From: Bacillota bacterium
GTDB lineage: Bacteria; Bacillota; Sulfobacillia; JAJZYS01; JAJZLH01
Assembly (NCBI GenBank): GCA_021803575.1
Contig: JAJZLH010000059.1
Location: 1-37,412, forward strand
DNA length: 37,412 bases
Direction of reading: 5' to 3'
Below the pieces are notes generated by a model. It saw only the letters and a program-made list of their open reading frames with translations, did no database searches and was not told the DNA's origin. The position numbers and the translations under genes are program-made. Each line of letters begins with the position of its first letter. Position 1 is the first letter of the stretch. This document shows positions 30,968 to 37,412 of the stretch, one piece after another.

Positions 30968-33623
30968 CGCTTCCTGCCTCCTCACCCGGCCGTCTGGATG
31001 CCACCTGCTCGCCGAGAGCCCTGCTCAGGGCCTCCACCGCCGCCCCGATGCCGTCGGTCCGCTGGCCAGAGCCTTGGGCCCAGTCCAGCCTTCCACCTCC
31101 GCGACCCTCCACCTGCCGACCCAGGATTCGGATCAGCTCTCTGGCGTCCAGTCCATGAGCCAGGGCGTCCTTGGCCAGGGCGACCACCATCGGCACCGTG
31201 TCCCGCTGGGAAGAGACGAGCGCCAGCACGCCCCCGGGGCCCGACTCCTGCCAGCGCCCGGCCAGCCACCGCAGTTCGTCCAGCGTCGCCTCCGGCACCA
31301 CGGCGATGAGGCTGTTCAGTGCGCCGATCGGGCGCACCAGGGAGCTCAGTCGGGCGTATTCCCGCTCCAGCGCCTCCCGCCTTTGGCTGGCCAGGCGCTC
31401 CTGGTCGGCCTGGGCCTGGTCAATCAGCGCCTCGACCCGCTCCAGAACCTCCGATTCATGCGCTTTGAGTCGCCCGGCCAGGGCGGTCAGGAGCCGGTCG
31501 CGCTCCACCAGCCGGCCAAGCACGCTCCAGCCGGTGACGGCGGTAATGCGGCGCACGCCGGAGGCCACCGACCCCTCCGCCACCAGCCGAAAAAGGCCGA
31601 TCTGGCCGGTGCGGGCGACGTGGGTACCGCCACAGAGCTCCCGTGAGCAGTCCTCCACCTCGACCATCCGCACCTCATCGCCGTACTTCTCCTCAAAGAG
31701 GGCCATCGCCCCCAGCGCCTGCGCCTCGCTGCGCGGCACGATCCGCCAGCTGACCGGCCGGTCGTCCAGGATCCAGCCGTTGACCAGCCGCTCCACCTCA
31801 GCCATCTCCTGCTCGGTGGGAGCCGAGAAGTGGGTGAAGTCAAAACGCAGCCGCTCCGGCTCCACCACCGACCCGGCCTGATGGACGTGGTCCCCCAGCA
31901 CCTGCCGGAGGGCGCGATGCACCAGGTGGGTGGCGGTGTGGTTGCGCATGGTGGCCAGGCGCACCGCGCTGTCGACGGTCAGTTCGACCAGGTCGCCCAC
32001 GCTAAGCTCGCCCGCCTCCACCGAGAGGAGGTGGACGATGCGATCGCCGGCCAGCCGCCGCGTGCCCGTCACCCGGGCCCGCCCGCTCGGCGAGCGGATC
32101 CAGCCGATATCCCCGACCTGGCCGCCGCCGTCCGGGTAGAATGGTGTCTCGGCCGCCACCAGAGCCGCCTCCTGGCCCTCCTCGACCAGCGACACAGACT
32201 CGGCGCCCACCAAGAGGGCCTGAATGGTGCTCTCTGTCTCCAGCCGCTCATAGCCGACGAAGGCGCTGGCCGGGAGCGCCTCGGTGGCCGCTGCCCAGGC
32301 CGCCTCCTGGCCACTGGCCACCGTGCGGCTGGCCCTGGCCCGCTGGCGCTGACCGGCCATGCGCTGGTCGAAGCCGCTCCTGTCGACCACGGCCCCCGCC
32401 TGGCGGGCCAGCTCCTCAGTCAGTTCGATCGGAAAGCCGTAGCTGTCGTAGAGCAAGAAGGCCTGGTCACCGGAGAGGGTGCCGTCCTTGACCTGGGCCA
32501 GCTCACGGCCCAGAAGACGGTTGCCGTCGGCCAGCGTGCGGGCGAAGCGCTCCTCCTCGGCCGTGAGCACGCCCTCGATCAGGCTCTTCCGCTCTTCCAA
32601 TTCGGGACGGGCTCCCTCCATGGTCTGGGTCACAACTGGCAAGAGAAGCGGCAGGAACGGCGAGGCGAGTCCCAGGCCCGTGCCCATCTGCACCGCCCGC
32701 CGGATCAGGCGCCTGAGCACATAGCCCCTGCCGCCGTTGGCGGGCAAGACACCATCGGCGATCAGGAACATGCTGGATCTGGCGTGATCGGCCACCACCC
32801 GCATCGGAAAGCCCTCCGGTCCCTCCGCATAGGGCCGCTTGGACAGGCTGGCGATGGCCTCCAGGATGGGCTGGAACAGGTCCGTCTGCCAGGTGGACGT
32901 GACGCCGTCCAGCACCGAGGCCATGCGCTCGAGGCCCATGCCGGTATCGACTGAGGGCCTGGGCAGGGGCCTCAGTTCACCGTCCTGGCCGCGGTCGTAC
33001 TGCATGAAGACCAGATTCCAGACCTCGAGGTAGCGGCCGCACTCGCATGGGAAGCGGCAGTCCGGGCCGCATGCCTGGTCTGGACCGAGATCGACCCAGA
33101 TCTCGCTGTTCGGGCCGCAGGGCCCGGTCTCTGCCATCTCCCAGAAGTTGTCCTTGGCCCCGAAGCGGGCTACCCGCTCCGGGCCGAGACCCGCCACCTT
33201 GTGCCACAGCTCGGCCGCCGCCTCGTCGGTTTCAAACACCGAGGCGAACAGACGGTCTTTGGCAATGCCCAGCTCCCGGGTCAGGAAGGTCCAGGCGAAG
33301 TCGATCGCTTCCTCTTTGAAGTAGTCGCCGAAGCTGAAGTTGCCAAGCATCTCGAAGTAGACCTGGTGGCGGGAGGTGCGGCCCACTTCGTCCAGGTCGT
33401 TGTGCTTGCCACCGGCCCGCACGCACTTCTGGGCGCTGACGGCGCGGCTGTACGGGCGGCGCTCCAGGCCGAGGAAGACGTTCTTGAACTGGACCATGCC
33501 GGAGTTGGTGAAGAGCAGGGTGGGGTCGCCCTGAGGCACCAGCGGCGCACTGGCCACCTCCTGGTGGCCGAGTCCTCGAAAGTAGGACAGATACGCCCTT
33601 CTCAGGTCACTCGATGTGCTCAT
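30960..33623 (-). CDS. alaS: Alanine--tRNA ligase
   Basis: 887 residues, full length. The class II core has [15 protein letters not shown] (motif 1), [23 protein letters not shown] (motif 2) and [14 protein letters not shown] (motif 3). The editing domain carries the zinc site [11 protein letters not shown] and [15 protein letters not shown], and the C-terminal DHHA1 region includes [12 protein letters not shown]. It charges tRNA-Ala and clears mischarged Ser/Gly. GGGGGGAG precedes the ATG by two bases. Only 37 bases separate it from mnmA, so there is no room for a T-box leader. Confidence 0.98.
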   Translation of the reverse strand: MSTSSDLRRAYLSYFRGLGHQEVASAPLVPQGDPTLLFTNSGMVQFKNVFLGLERRPYSRAVSAQKCVRAGGKHNDLDEVGRTSRHQVYFEMLGNFSFGDYFKEEAIDFAWTFLTRELGIAKDRLFASVFETDEAAAELWHKVAGLGPERVARFGAKDNFWEMAETGPCGPNSEIWVDLGPDQACGPDCRFPCECGRYLEVWNLVFMQYDRGQDGELRPLPRPSVDTGMGLERMASVLDGVTSTWQTDLFQPILEAIASLSKRPYAEGPEGFPMRVVADHARSSMFLIADGVLPANGGRGYVLRRLIRRAVQMGTGLGLASPFLPLLLPVVTQTMEGARPELEERKSLIEGVLTAEEERFARTLADGNRLLGRELAQVKDGTLSGDQAFLLYDSYGFPIELTEELARQAGAVVDRSGFDQRMAGQRQRARASRTVASGQEAAWAAATEALPASAFVGYERLETESTIQALLVGAESVSLVEEGQEAALVAAETPFYPDGGGQVGDIGWIRSPSGRARVTGTRRLAGDRIVHLLSVEAGELSVGDLVELTVDSAVRLATMRNHTATHLVHRALRQVLGDHVHQAGSVVEPERLRFDFTHFSAPTEQEMAEVERLVNGWILDDRPVSWRIVPRSEAQALGAMALFEEKYGDEVRMVEVEDCSRELCGGTHVARTGQIGLFRLVAEGSVASGVRRITAVTGWSVLGRLVERDRLLTALAGRLKAHESEVLERVEALIDQAQADQERLASQRREALEREYARLSSLVRPIGALNSLIAVVPEATLDELRWLAGRWQESGPGGVLALVSSQRDTVPMVVALAKDALAHGLDARELIRILGRQVEGRGGGRLDWAQGSGQRTDGIGAAVEALSRALGEQVASRRPGEEAGSGE

Positions 33624-33660
33624 GACTCCCCCCGCCGCTCATCCCTCTTGGGGCATGATA

Positions 33661-34779
33661 TCAGGTCGCCCGGCCCGCCGCGAGGCCAGCCATGCCGGAA
33701 GGGGGCTCTTCGGCCAGCACCTGGGTGATGGTGCCGCCGCCCTGGCACTCCTCACCCCGGTAGAAGACGCAGGCCTGCCCAGGGGTGACGGCCCGGGCTC
33801 CGGCCTCCATCACCACCTCAGCCCTCCCGTCCGGCAAGGGGGTGACCAGGCCTGGCTGGGGCAGGGCATGCGAGCGCACCATCACGTCGGCCACGAAGGG
33901 CTCGGCGGGTGGTGGGCCGGCCACATAGCTGGCCCGTTCCAGGAGGAAGCGGTGGCGCAGGAGCTCATGCTCAGGACCCACCACCACCTCACCCGCCTTG
34001 GGCCTCAGCTCGAGCACGTACAGGCGCTCCTGGTGGGGGATGGAGATGCCGCGGCGCTGTCCGACGGTGAAGTGCGAGATGGGCGGCGCCTCGCCGAGAT
34101 CCTGGCCGGAGGCTGTGACGAAGCGGGCCGGCGGCTCAGGGCTCCCCTCCAGAAGGCGCCGGTAGTCGTCGGGGACAAAGCAGATGTCCTGCGAGTCCGG
34201 CTTGTCTGCCGTGATGAGGCCCAGGGCCCTGGCCCTGGACCGGATCTCCTGCTTGTCGAAGTCACCGCAGGGGAAGGCCACGCTTTCCAGCTCCCGCTGG
34301 CCCAGCTGGTAGAGCACATAGCTCTGGTCCTTCTCGGGGCGTCTTGCCCGCAGCAGGTGGTGGCCCAGCTCATCGTGCACCACCCGGGCGTAGTGGCCGG
34401 TGGCCAGCTTCTCGGCACCCAGTTCGCGGGCCCGCCTCAGCAGCACATCGAACTTGACGCCGTGATTGCAACTGATGCAGGGGTTCGGTGTACGGCCCAC
34501 CCGGTAGCTGGCCAAAAACGGGTCGATCACCTGCTCCTGAAAGCGCTGGCGGAGGTTCAGCACGTAGTGGCGGATGCCCAGGCGCTCGGCCACCTCTTTG
34601 GCGTCTTCCACCGCGGCTAGTGAGCAGCAGCCGGCATGCCGGGACTGGGCCAGGGGTGCCATCTCCGGCCAGATCTCCATGGTCACGCCGATCACCTCGT
34701 AGCCGGCCTCCACCATCAGGGCGGCGGCCACCGAGGAGTCGACACCGCCGGACATGGCCACCACGGCCCGGCCCTTCAC
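33661..34779 (-). CDS. mnmA: tRNA-specific 2-thiouridylase MnmA
   Basis: 372 residues. The PP-loop VAMSGGVDSSVAAAL binds ATP, the first catalytic Cys is in GRTPNPCISCN, and the second is in SQDICFVPDDYR. FTVGQRRGISIPHQERLYVLEL and the C-terminal beta domain (TPGQACVFYRGEECQGGG) complete it. It makes 2-thiouridine at position 34 of Lys, Glu and Gln tRNAs with sulfur from the adjacent cysteine desulfurase. Its start overlaps that gene by four bases. Confidence 0.97.
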   Translation of the reverse strand: MKGRAVVAMSGGVDSSVAAALMVEAGYEVIGVTMEIWPEMAPLAQSRHAGCCSLAAVEDAKEVAERLGIRHYVLNLRQRFQEQVIDPFLASYRVGRTPNPCISCNHGVKFDVLLRRARELGAEKLATGHYARVVHDELGHHLLRARRPEKDQSYVLYQLGQRELESVAFPCGDFDKQEIRSRARALGLITADKPDSQDICFVPDDYRRLLEGSPEPPARFVTASGQDLGEAPPISHFTVGQRRGISIPHQERLYVLELRPKAGEVVVGPEHELLRHRFLLERASYVAGPPPAEPFVADVMVRSHALPQPGLVTPLPDGRAEVVMEAGARAVTPGQACVFYRGEECQGGGTITQVLAEEPPSGMAGLAAGRAT

Positions 34780-35936
34780 CGCCGTGCCTCCCCCGTTCGC
34801 TCGGTCAGCCGGCGCAGGCGATCCACCACCTCCCGGGTGGCGGCGACGGCCGCCTCCACGTCGGCGTCGGTGGAGGCGATGCCCAGGGAGAAGCGGACGG
34901 CGCCCGCAGCCTCCTCACGGCTGAGTCCCATGGCCATCAGCACGTGGGAAGGGTCGAGCGAGCCTGAGCTGCAGGCAGACCCAGAGGAGGCGGCCACGTC
35001 GGCCAGGTCGAGGTTGAGGAGCAGCGCCTCCCCGTCCACCTCGGCAAAGCGCACGTTGACGATGTGGCCGACACTGGGCCCGCCCAGGCCGTGCCGGCTG
35101 ACGCCGGGAATGGCGGAGAGTCCCTGCCACAGCCGCTCACCCAGCGCCTCCAGCCGCGCCTGGCGCTCCGCCTGCTCAGTCCGCCATAGCTCGGCTGCCT
35201 CGCCGAAGCCGACGATGCCGGCCACGTTCTCGGTGCCGGCCCGCCTGGATCGCTCCTGCGCCCCCCCCACCAAGAGGGGGTCGATGGGCACGCCGCTCCG
35301 CACCACCAGGGCGCCGACGCCTTTTGGTCCGGACAGCTTGTGGGCGGACAGGCTCATCGCATCGATGGCCAGGCCTCCAAAGTCGAGGCTGAGATGACCA
35401 GCGGCCTGCACGGCGTCGGTGTGGAAGAGTACCTTCCGCTCCCTGAGCGCCTGGCCAAGTGCGGCGATCGGCTGCACGGCGCCCGTCTCGTTGTTGACCC
35501 ACATCACCGACACCAGCCGGGTCGTGGGTCTCACCTGGGCGAGGACGGCGTCCACCGTCACCCGGCCGTCCGGCTCCGGGTCGACCCGGCTGACGCTGAC
35601 GCCCAGGCGCTCGAGGCGGTCGGCAGCGTGCAGCACGGCGTGGTGCTCGATGGAGGAGATGACCAGGTGGGCGTCCTTGAGGCCGGCCGCTTCGACCAGA
35701 CCGAACAGCGCCATGTTGTCCGCCTCGGTACCGGAGCCGGTGAAGATCACCTCCTGCGCCCTGGCGCCGGCCAGCTCCGCCACCTGTCTGCGCGCCGCCT
35801 CCACGGCCCGCTTCGCCTCCTGGCCCAGGCGGTGGATGCTGGACGGATTGCCGTATGCACCATTCAGGTAAGGTGCCATCACCTCCAGGACTCTCGGCTC
35901 AAGAGGTGTGGTGGCGGCGTGGTCGAGGTAGTGCAT
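34776..35936 (-). CDS. iscS: Cysteine desulfurase (IscS/NifS type, YrvO position)
   Basis: 386 residues, a PLP enzyme. MHYLDHAATTPLEPRVL is the usual start, ISSIEHHAVL carries the stacking His, and SLSAHKLSGPKGVGALVVR the PLP Lys. ASSGSACSSGSLDPSHVL contains the mobile-loop Cys that carries the persulfide. It draws sulfur from cysteine and most likely feeds MnmA, as YrvO does in Bacillus, and possibly Fe-S clusters. It starts 12 bases after the Rrf2 gene. Confidence 0.96.
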   Translation of the reverse strand: MHYLDHAATTPLEPRVLEVMAPYLNGAYGNPSSIHRLGQEAKRAVEAARRQVAELAGARAQEVIFTGSGTEADNMALFGLVEAAGLKDAHLVISSIEHHAVLHAADRLERLGVSVSRVDPEPDGRVTVDAVLAQVRPTTRLVSVMWVNNETGAVQPIAALGQALRERKVLFHTDAVQAAGHLSLDFGGLAIDAMSLSAHKLSGPKGVGALVVRSGVPIDPLLVGGAQERSRRAGTENVAGIVGFGEAAELWRTEQAERQARLEALGERLWQGLSAIPGVSRHGLGGPSVGHIVNVRFAEVDGEALLLNLDLADVAASSGSACSSGSLDPSHVLMAMGLSREEAAGAVRFSLGIASTDADVEAAVAATREVVDRLRRLTERTGEARR

Positions 35937-35948
35937 GCCCAGTCCCCC

Positions 35949-36362
35949 TCAGATCCGATAGACGGCTTGGCCGGCTGTCTGATGCGCCAGGTCCGCCACC
36001 GACACAGCGGCCAAGGTGGCTTCCATCGCCTCTTCCAGACGCGACCATAGGCTGTGCTCCAGGCAGTCCGGGTCCACTCCGCCGCAGGTGCAAGCGGCGA
36101 TGTGCAACGGGCCCTCCAGGGCGCGCACGATCTCGAGGGCGCTCACCGCCTCGGCCGGTCTGGCCAGCACGTAGCCGCCCTGACTGCCCCGCACCGAGCG
36201 TAGGATGCCAGCCCGGCGCAACGGCGCCACCAGCTGCTCCAGGTACGCCTCTGGCAGCTGCTGGCGGTCGGCGATGGCGCGGATCGAAACGGGACGGCCC
36301 GCCCCGTGGCGGGCGACGTCCACCACCGCCCTCACACCGTATCGGCTCTTGGTGGAAATCAT
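35949..36362 (-). CDS. Rrf2 family regulator with three Cys (IscR/CymR-like)
   Basis: 137 residues. The winged helix starts MISTKSRYGVRAVVDVA, followed by LPEAYLEQLVAPLRRAGILRSVRGSQGGYVLARP, the standard Rrf2 wing. Cys91, Cys93 and Cys100 (ACTCGGVDPDCLEH) occupy the region where IscR binds its Fe-S cluster; Bacillus CymR, which has this genomic position, lacks such a cluster. The regulator may therefore sense Fe-S status and control the sulfur-transfer genes downstream. GGAGG lies six bases before the ATG. Confidence 0.93.
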   Translation of the reverse strand: MISTKSRYGVRAVVDVARHGAGRPVSIRAIADRQQLPEAYLEQLVAPLRRAGILRSVRGSQGGYVLARPAEAVSALEIVRALEGPLHIAACTCGGVDPDCLEHSLWSRLEEAMEATLAAVSVADLAHQTAGQAVYRI

Positions 36363-36383
36363 CGGCTGCCTCCATATCCGATC

Positions 36384-36399
36384 TTAACGGTCAGGTTAA
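36384..36399. promoter_or_regulatory. Dyad upstream of the Rrf2 gene (candidate operator)
   Basis: TTAAC (36384-36388) and GTTAA (36395-36399) form an inverted repeat with a 6-base GGTCAG centre. An overlapping 8-bp palindrome GGTTAACC spans 36394-36401. It is AT-rich in a GC-rich region and lies 22 bases upstream of the Rrf2 start, so autoregulation is plausible. Promoter boxes could not be placed with confidence. Confidence 0.45.
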
Positions 36400-36423
36400 C
36401 CGCAGCGGGCAGGCTGGAGTGGG

Positions 36424-36912
36424 TCATCTGCCTCGCCCGAGGTCCAGGTCATTCTCTGGTTTGTGCTTGCGCACGACCTCCTGCTTCTGATCGGCGTCCG
36501 TTTCCCTCTGCGACTCTAGGCGGAGAGCTCTGGCAACGTTGACGATGGACTCGGCCTGCTGGATAGCCTCTCGAGCATCCTCGGTGGTGAAGTATTGGGC
36601 GGGGATGGCATCCGGCAATACGTCCGGGTAGCGCGTCTCGGTGTACATCCGCTCCAGATTCCGGATGGCCTGGCGGCTCACCTCGTCCAGAGACAAGCCG
36701 AGGTCCCTGAGCATGGTGTTGAGTTGGGACAGCGAGTGAGTTCTCGATGTGCCTCCGGAGTGCCGCAGTTGGGCACCCTTCAACGCCGCTTTGGCAGCCT
36801 GTTGGGCCAGGAAACAGGCGACATGGGGGTGGTCTTCGGCATTGTCCCGAGCCGCCGCCAGGCCTGCGCTGGGCTTCTGGAACCAGCGGTCAGCTTCGTC
36901 CGCTGCGCTCAA
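36424..36912 (-). CDS. HEPN domain protein
   Basis: 162 residues. FQKPSAGLAAARDNAEDHPHVACFLAQQAAKAALKG is the HEPN helix pair, SRTHSLSQLNTML follows, and ERMYTETRYPDVLPDAIPAQYFTTEDAREAIQQAE is the conserved C-terminal half. A canonical Rx4-6H RNase motif is not evident, so it probably belongs to the HEPN subgroup paired with nucleotidyltransferases. The TTG at 36912 has AAGGAGAGG just upstream; a GTG at 36942 is possible. It overlaps the MNT gene by 23 bases. The C-terminus is charged. Confidence 0.85.
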   Translation of the reverse strand: MSAADEADRWFQKPSAGLAAARDNAEDHPHVACFLAQQAAKAALKGAQLRHSGGTSRTHSLSQLNTMLRDLGLSLDEVSRQAIRNLERMYTETRYPDVLPDAIPAQYFTTEDAREAIQQAESIVNVARALRLESQRETDADQKQEVVRKHKPENDLDLGRGR

Positions 36913-37219
36913 AGAGCACCTCTCCTTTCCCGAGAACCTCACTGCGGAAGAAACTCCGAGCTGAAACTGATTCCCACTCGCCTGGAGAATAGACTAGGAG
37001 GTCGACGGGATGAGGGAAGTCGGTGACGGCCGGGATGTCTTCGAGCCGTTTGTGGAAGCGTTGGCCTTCCACTCCGGGCATCACGACCACTAGGTCCACG
37101 TCGCTGTCAGGGCCAGTCTCCCGAGACTTCAGGGCCAGCGAACCGAAGAGGATGACTCTTTCGGCCCCCAGCATTCCCAGGCGCCTGGCCAGGAGAACGG
37201 CATCCTCGTGCAGTGACAT
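36890..37219 (-). CDS. MNT-type minimal nucleotidyltransferase
   Basis: 109 residues. VILFGSLALKSRETGPDSDVDLVVVM is the nucleotidyltransferase signature (GS at 26-27, catalytic Asp40 and Asp42). FPHPVDLLVYSPGEW supplies the third acidic residue. In HEPN/MNT modules the MNT acts as antitoxin, in some cases by adding AMP to the HEPN toxin. GGAGG is six bases before the ATG. Confidence 0.88.
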   Translation of the reverse strand: MSLHEDAVLLARRLGMLGAERVILFGSLALKSRETGPDSDVDLVVVMPGVEGQRFHKRLEDIPAVTDFPHPVDLLVYSPGEWESVSARSFFRSEVLGKGEVLFERSGRS

Positions 37220-37412
37220 CTGTGACCTCCGGCTTTCTCGCGTTCAGTTGTGACAGCGGTCCTGGATCGTATCGTTGCCTGCTCTCCCCTGATAGCGTAC
37301 CACGCACCAGCGGTGACGAGGGCCGTCCACAGCTGGCAGCTGGAACCGGTCCGCCGGCCCCGGCCTGCCAGGCAGGACCCAGACCGAGTCACGGCGCAAT
37401 ATTGCACCTAGT
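37220..37412. other. Non-coding right edge
   Basis: These 193 bases upstream of the MNT gene hold no convincing gene. The minus-strand open frame here (to 37407) is rich in Cys, Trp and Arg and overlaps MNT in another frame. A TACGAT-like -10 may lie near 37265-37270 on the minus strand, without a clear -35. Confidence 0.35.

Noticed and set aside
33624-33660. T-box riboswitch for alaS
   Set aside because: Only 37 bases separate mnmA and alaS, too short for a T-box, and no T-box sequence is seen.
37129-37407. 92-residue minus-strand open frame at the right edge
   Set aside because: It overlaps the MNT gene in another frame, has unusual composition and no ribosome site or domain.
1-37412. 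CRISPR arrays, tRNA or rRNA genes, insertion sequences, prophage
   Set aside because: No regularly spaced repeats, cloverleaf-like genes, transposase motifs or phage genes were found on either strand by reading.

Overview
This is a gene-dense, high-GC window with almost no non-coding DNA. It most likely comes from a deep-branching, high-GC member of the Bacillota (Sulfobacillus/Thermaerobacter/Symbiobacterium-like). The best evidence for this is the gene order at the right end. The series Rrf2 regulator, cysteine desulfurase, mnmA, alaS, ireB, ruvX, DUF1292, mltG is the conserved Bacillota block known from Bacillus subtilis as cymR-yrvO-trmU...alaS-yrzL-yrrK-yrzB-yrrL. The lineage is an inference; no rRNA or other phylogenetic marker was compared.

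Left third (1-11728): an exopolysaccharide locus related to Pel. A TTG-started pelF-like GT4 glycosyltransferase (plus strand) lies divergent from a tightly packed seven-gene minus-strand operon. In order of transcription this holds a PelG-like flippase, two tandem paralogous ~660-residue polytopic proteins that look like GT-C glycosyltransferases, a GAF/HD-GYP protein with altered motifs, a GH114/GH166-like (PelA hydrolase-like) protein without a signal peptide, a GT2 glycosyltransferase and an ATP-grasp protein cut by the window edge. PelF, PelG and a Pel-type hydrolase next to a c-di-GMP-type protein point to a Pel-like polymer, but the two GT-C-like proteins, the GT2 and the ATP-grasp protein are not part of described pel operons.

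Middle (11729-15231): two overlapping genes for coiled-coil proteins with DivIVA-like N-termini, the second with a PRC-barrel and a long Pro/Ala linker; then a YqeG-type HAD phosphatase and a seven-iron ferredoxin.

Fatty-acid operon (15206-23574, minus strand): a TetR regulator preceded by a perfect 24-bp palindrome, two acyl-CoA dehydrogenases (one lacking the catalytic Glu), an acyl-CoA synthetase, a thiolase, a 3-hydroxyacyl-CoA dehydrogenase split over two genes, an enoyl-CoA hydratase and, overlapping it, a rhomboid protease. A strong hairpin closes the operon. Together these encode a complete beta-oxidation cycle.

Region 23612-29800: a DUF554 membrane protein; a glutaredoxin-like gene with an in-frame TGA exactly at the first catalytic Cys and a SECIS-like hairpin downstream (a candidate selenoprotein); a LysW-like zinc-ribbon protein; a YitT protein; a SIMPL protein; a hotdog thioesterase; a secreted phosphoesterase; a degenerate metallo-beta-lactamase-fold protein; and mltG.

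Right end (29844-37412): the conserved alaS/mnmA/desulfurase block, then a HEPN/MNT toxin-antitoxin-like pair. No tRNA, rRNA, CRISPR array, insertion sequence or phage gene was recognised, and no stretch of more than 300 bases lacks a gene.
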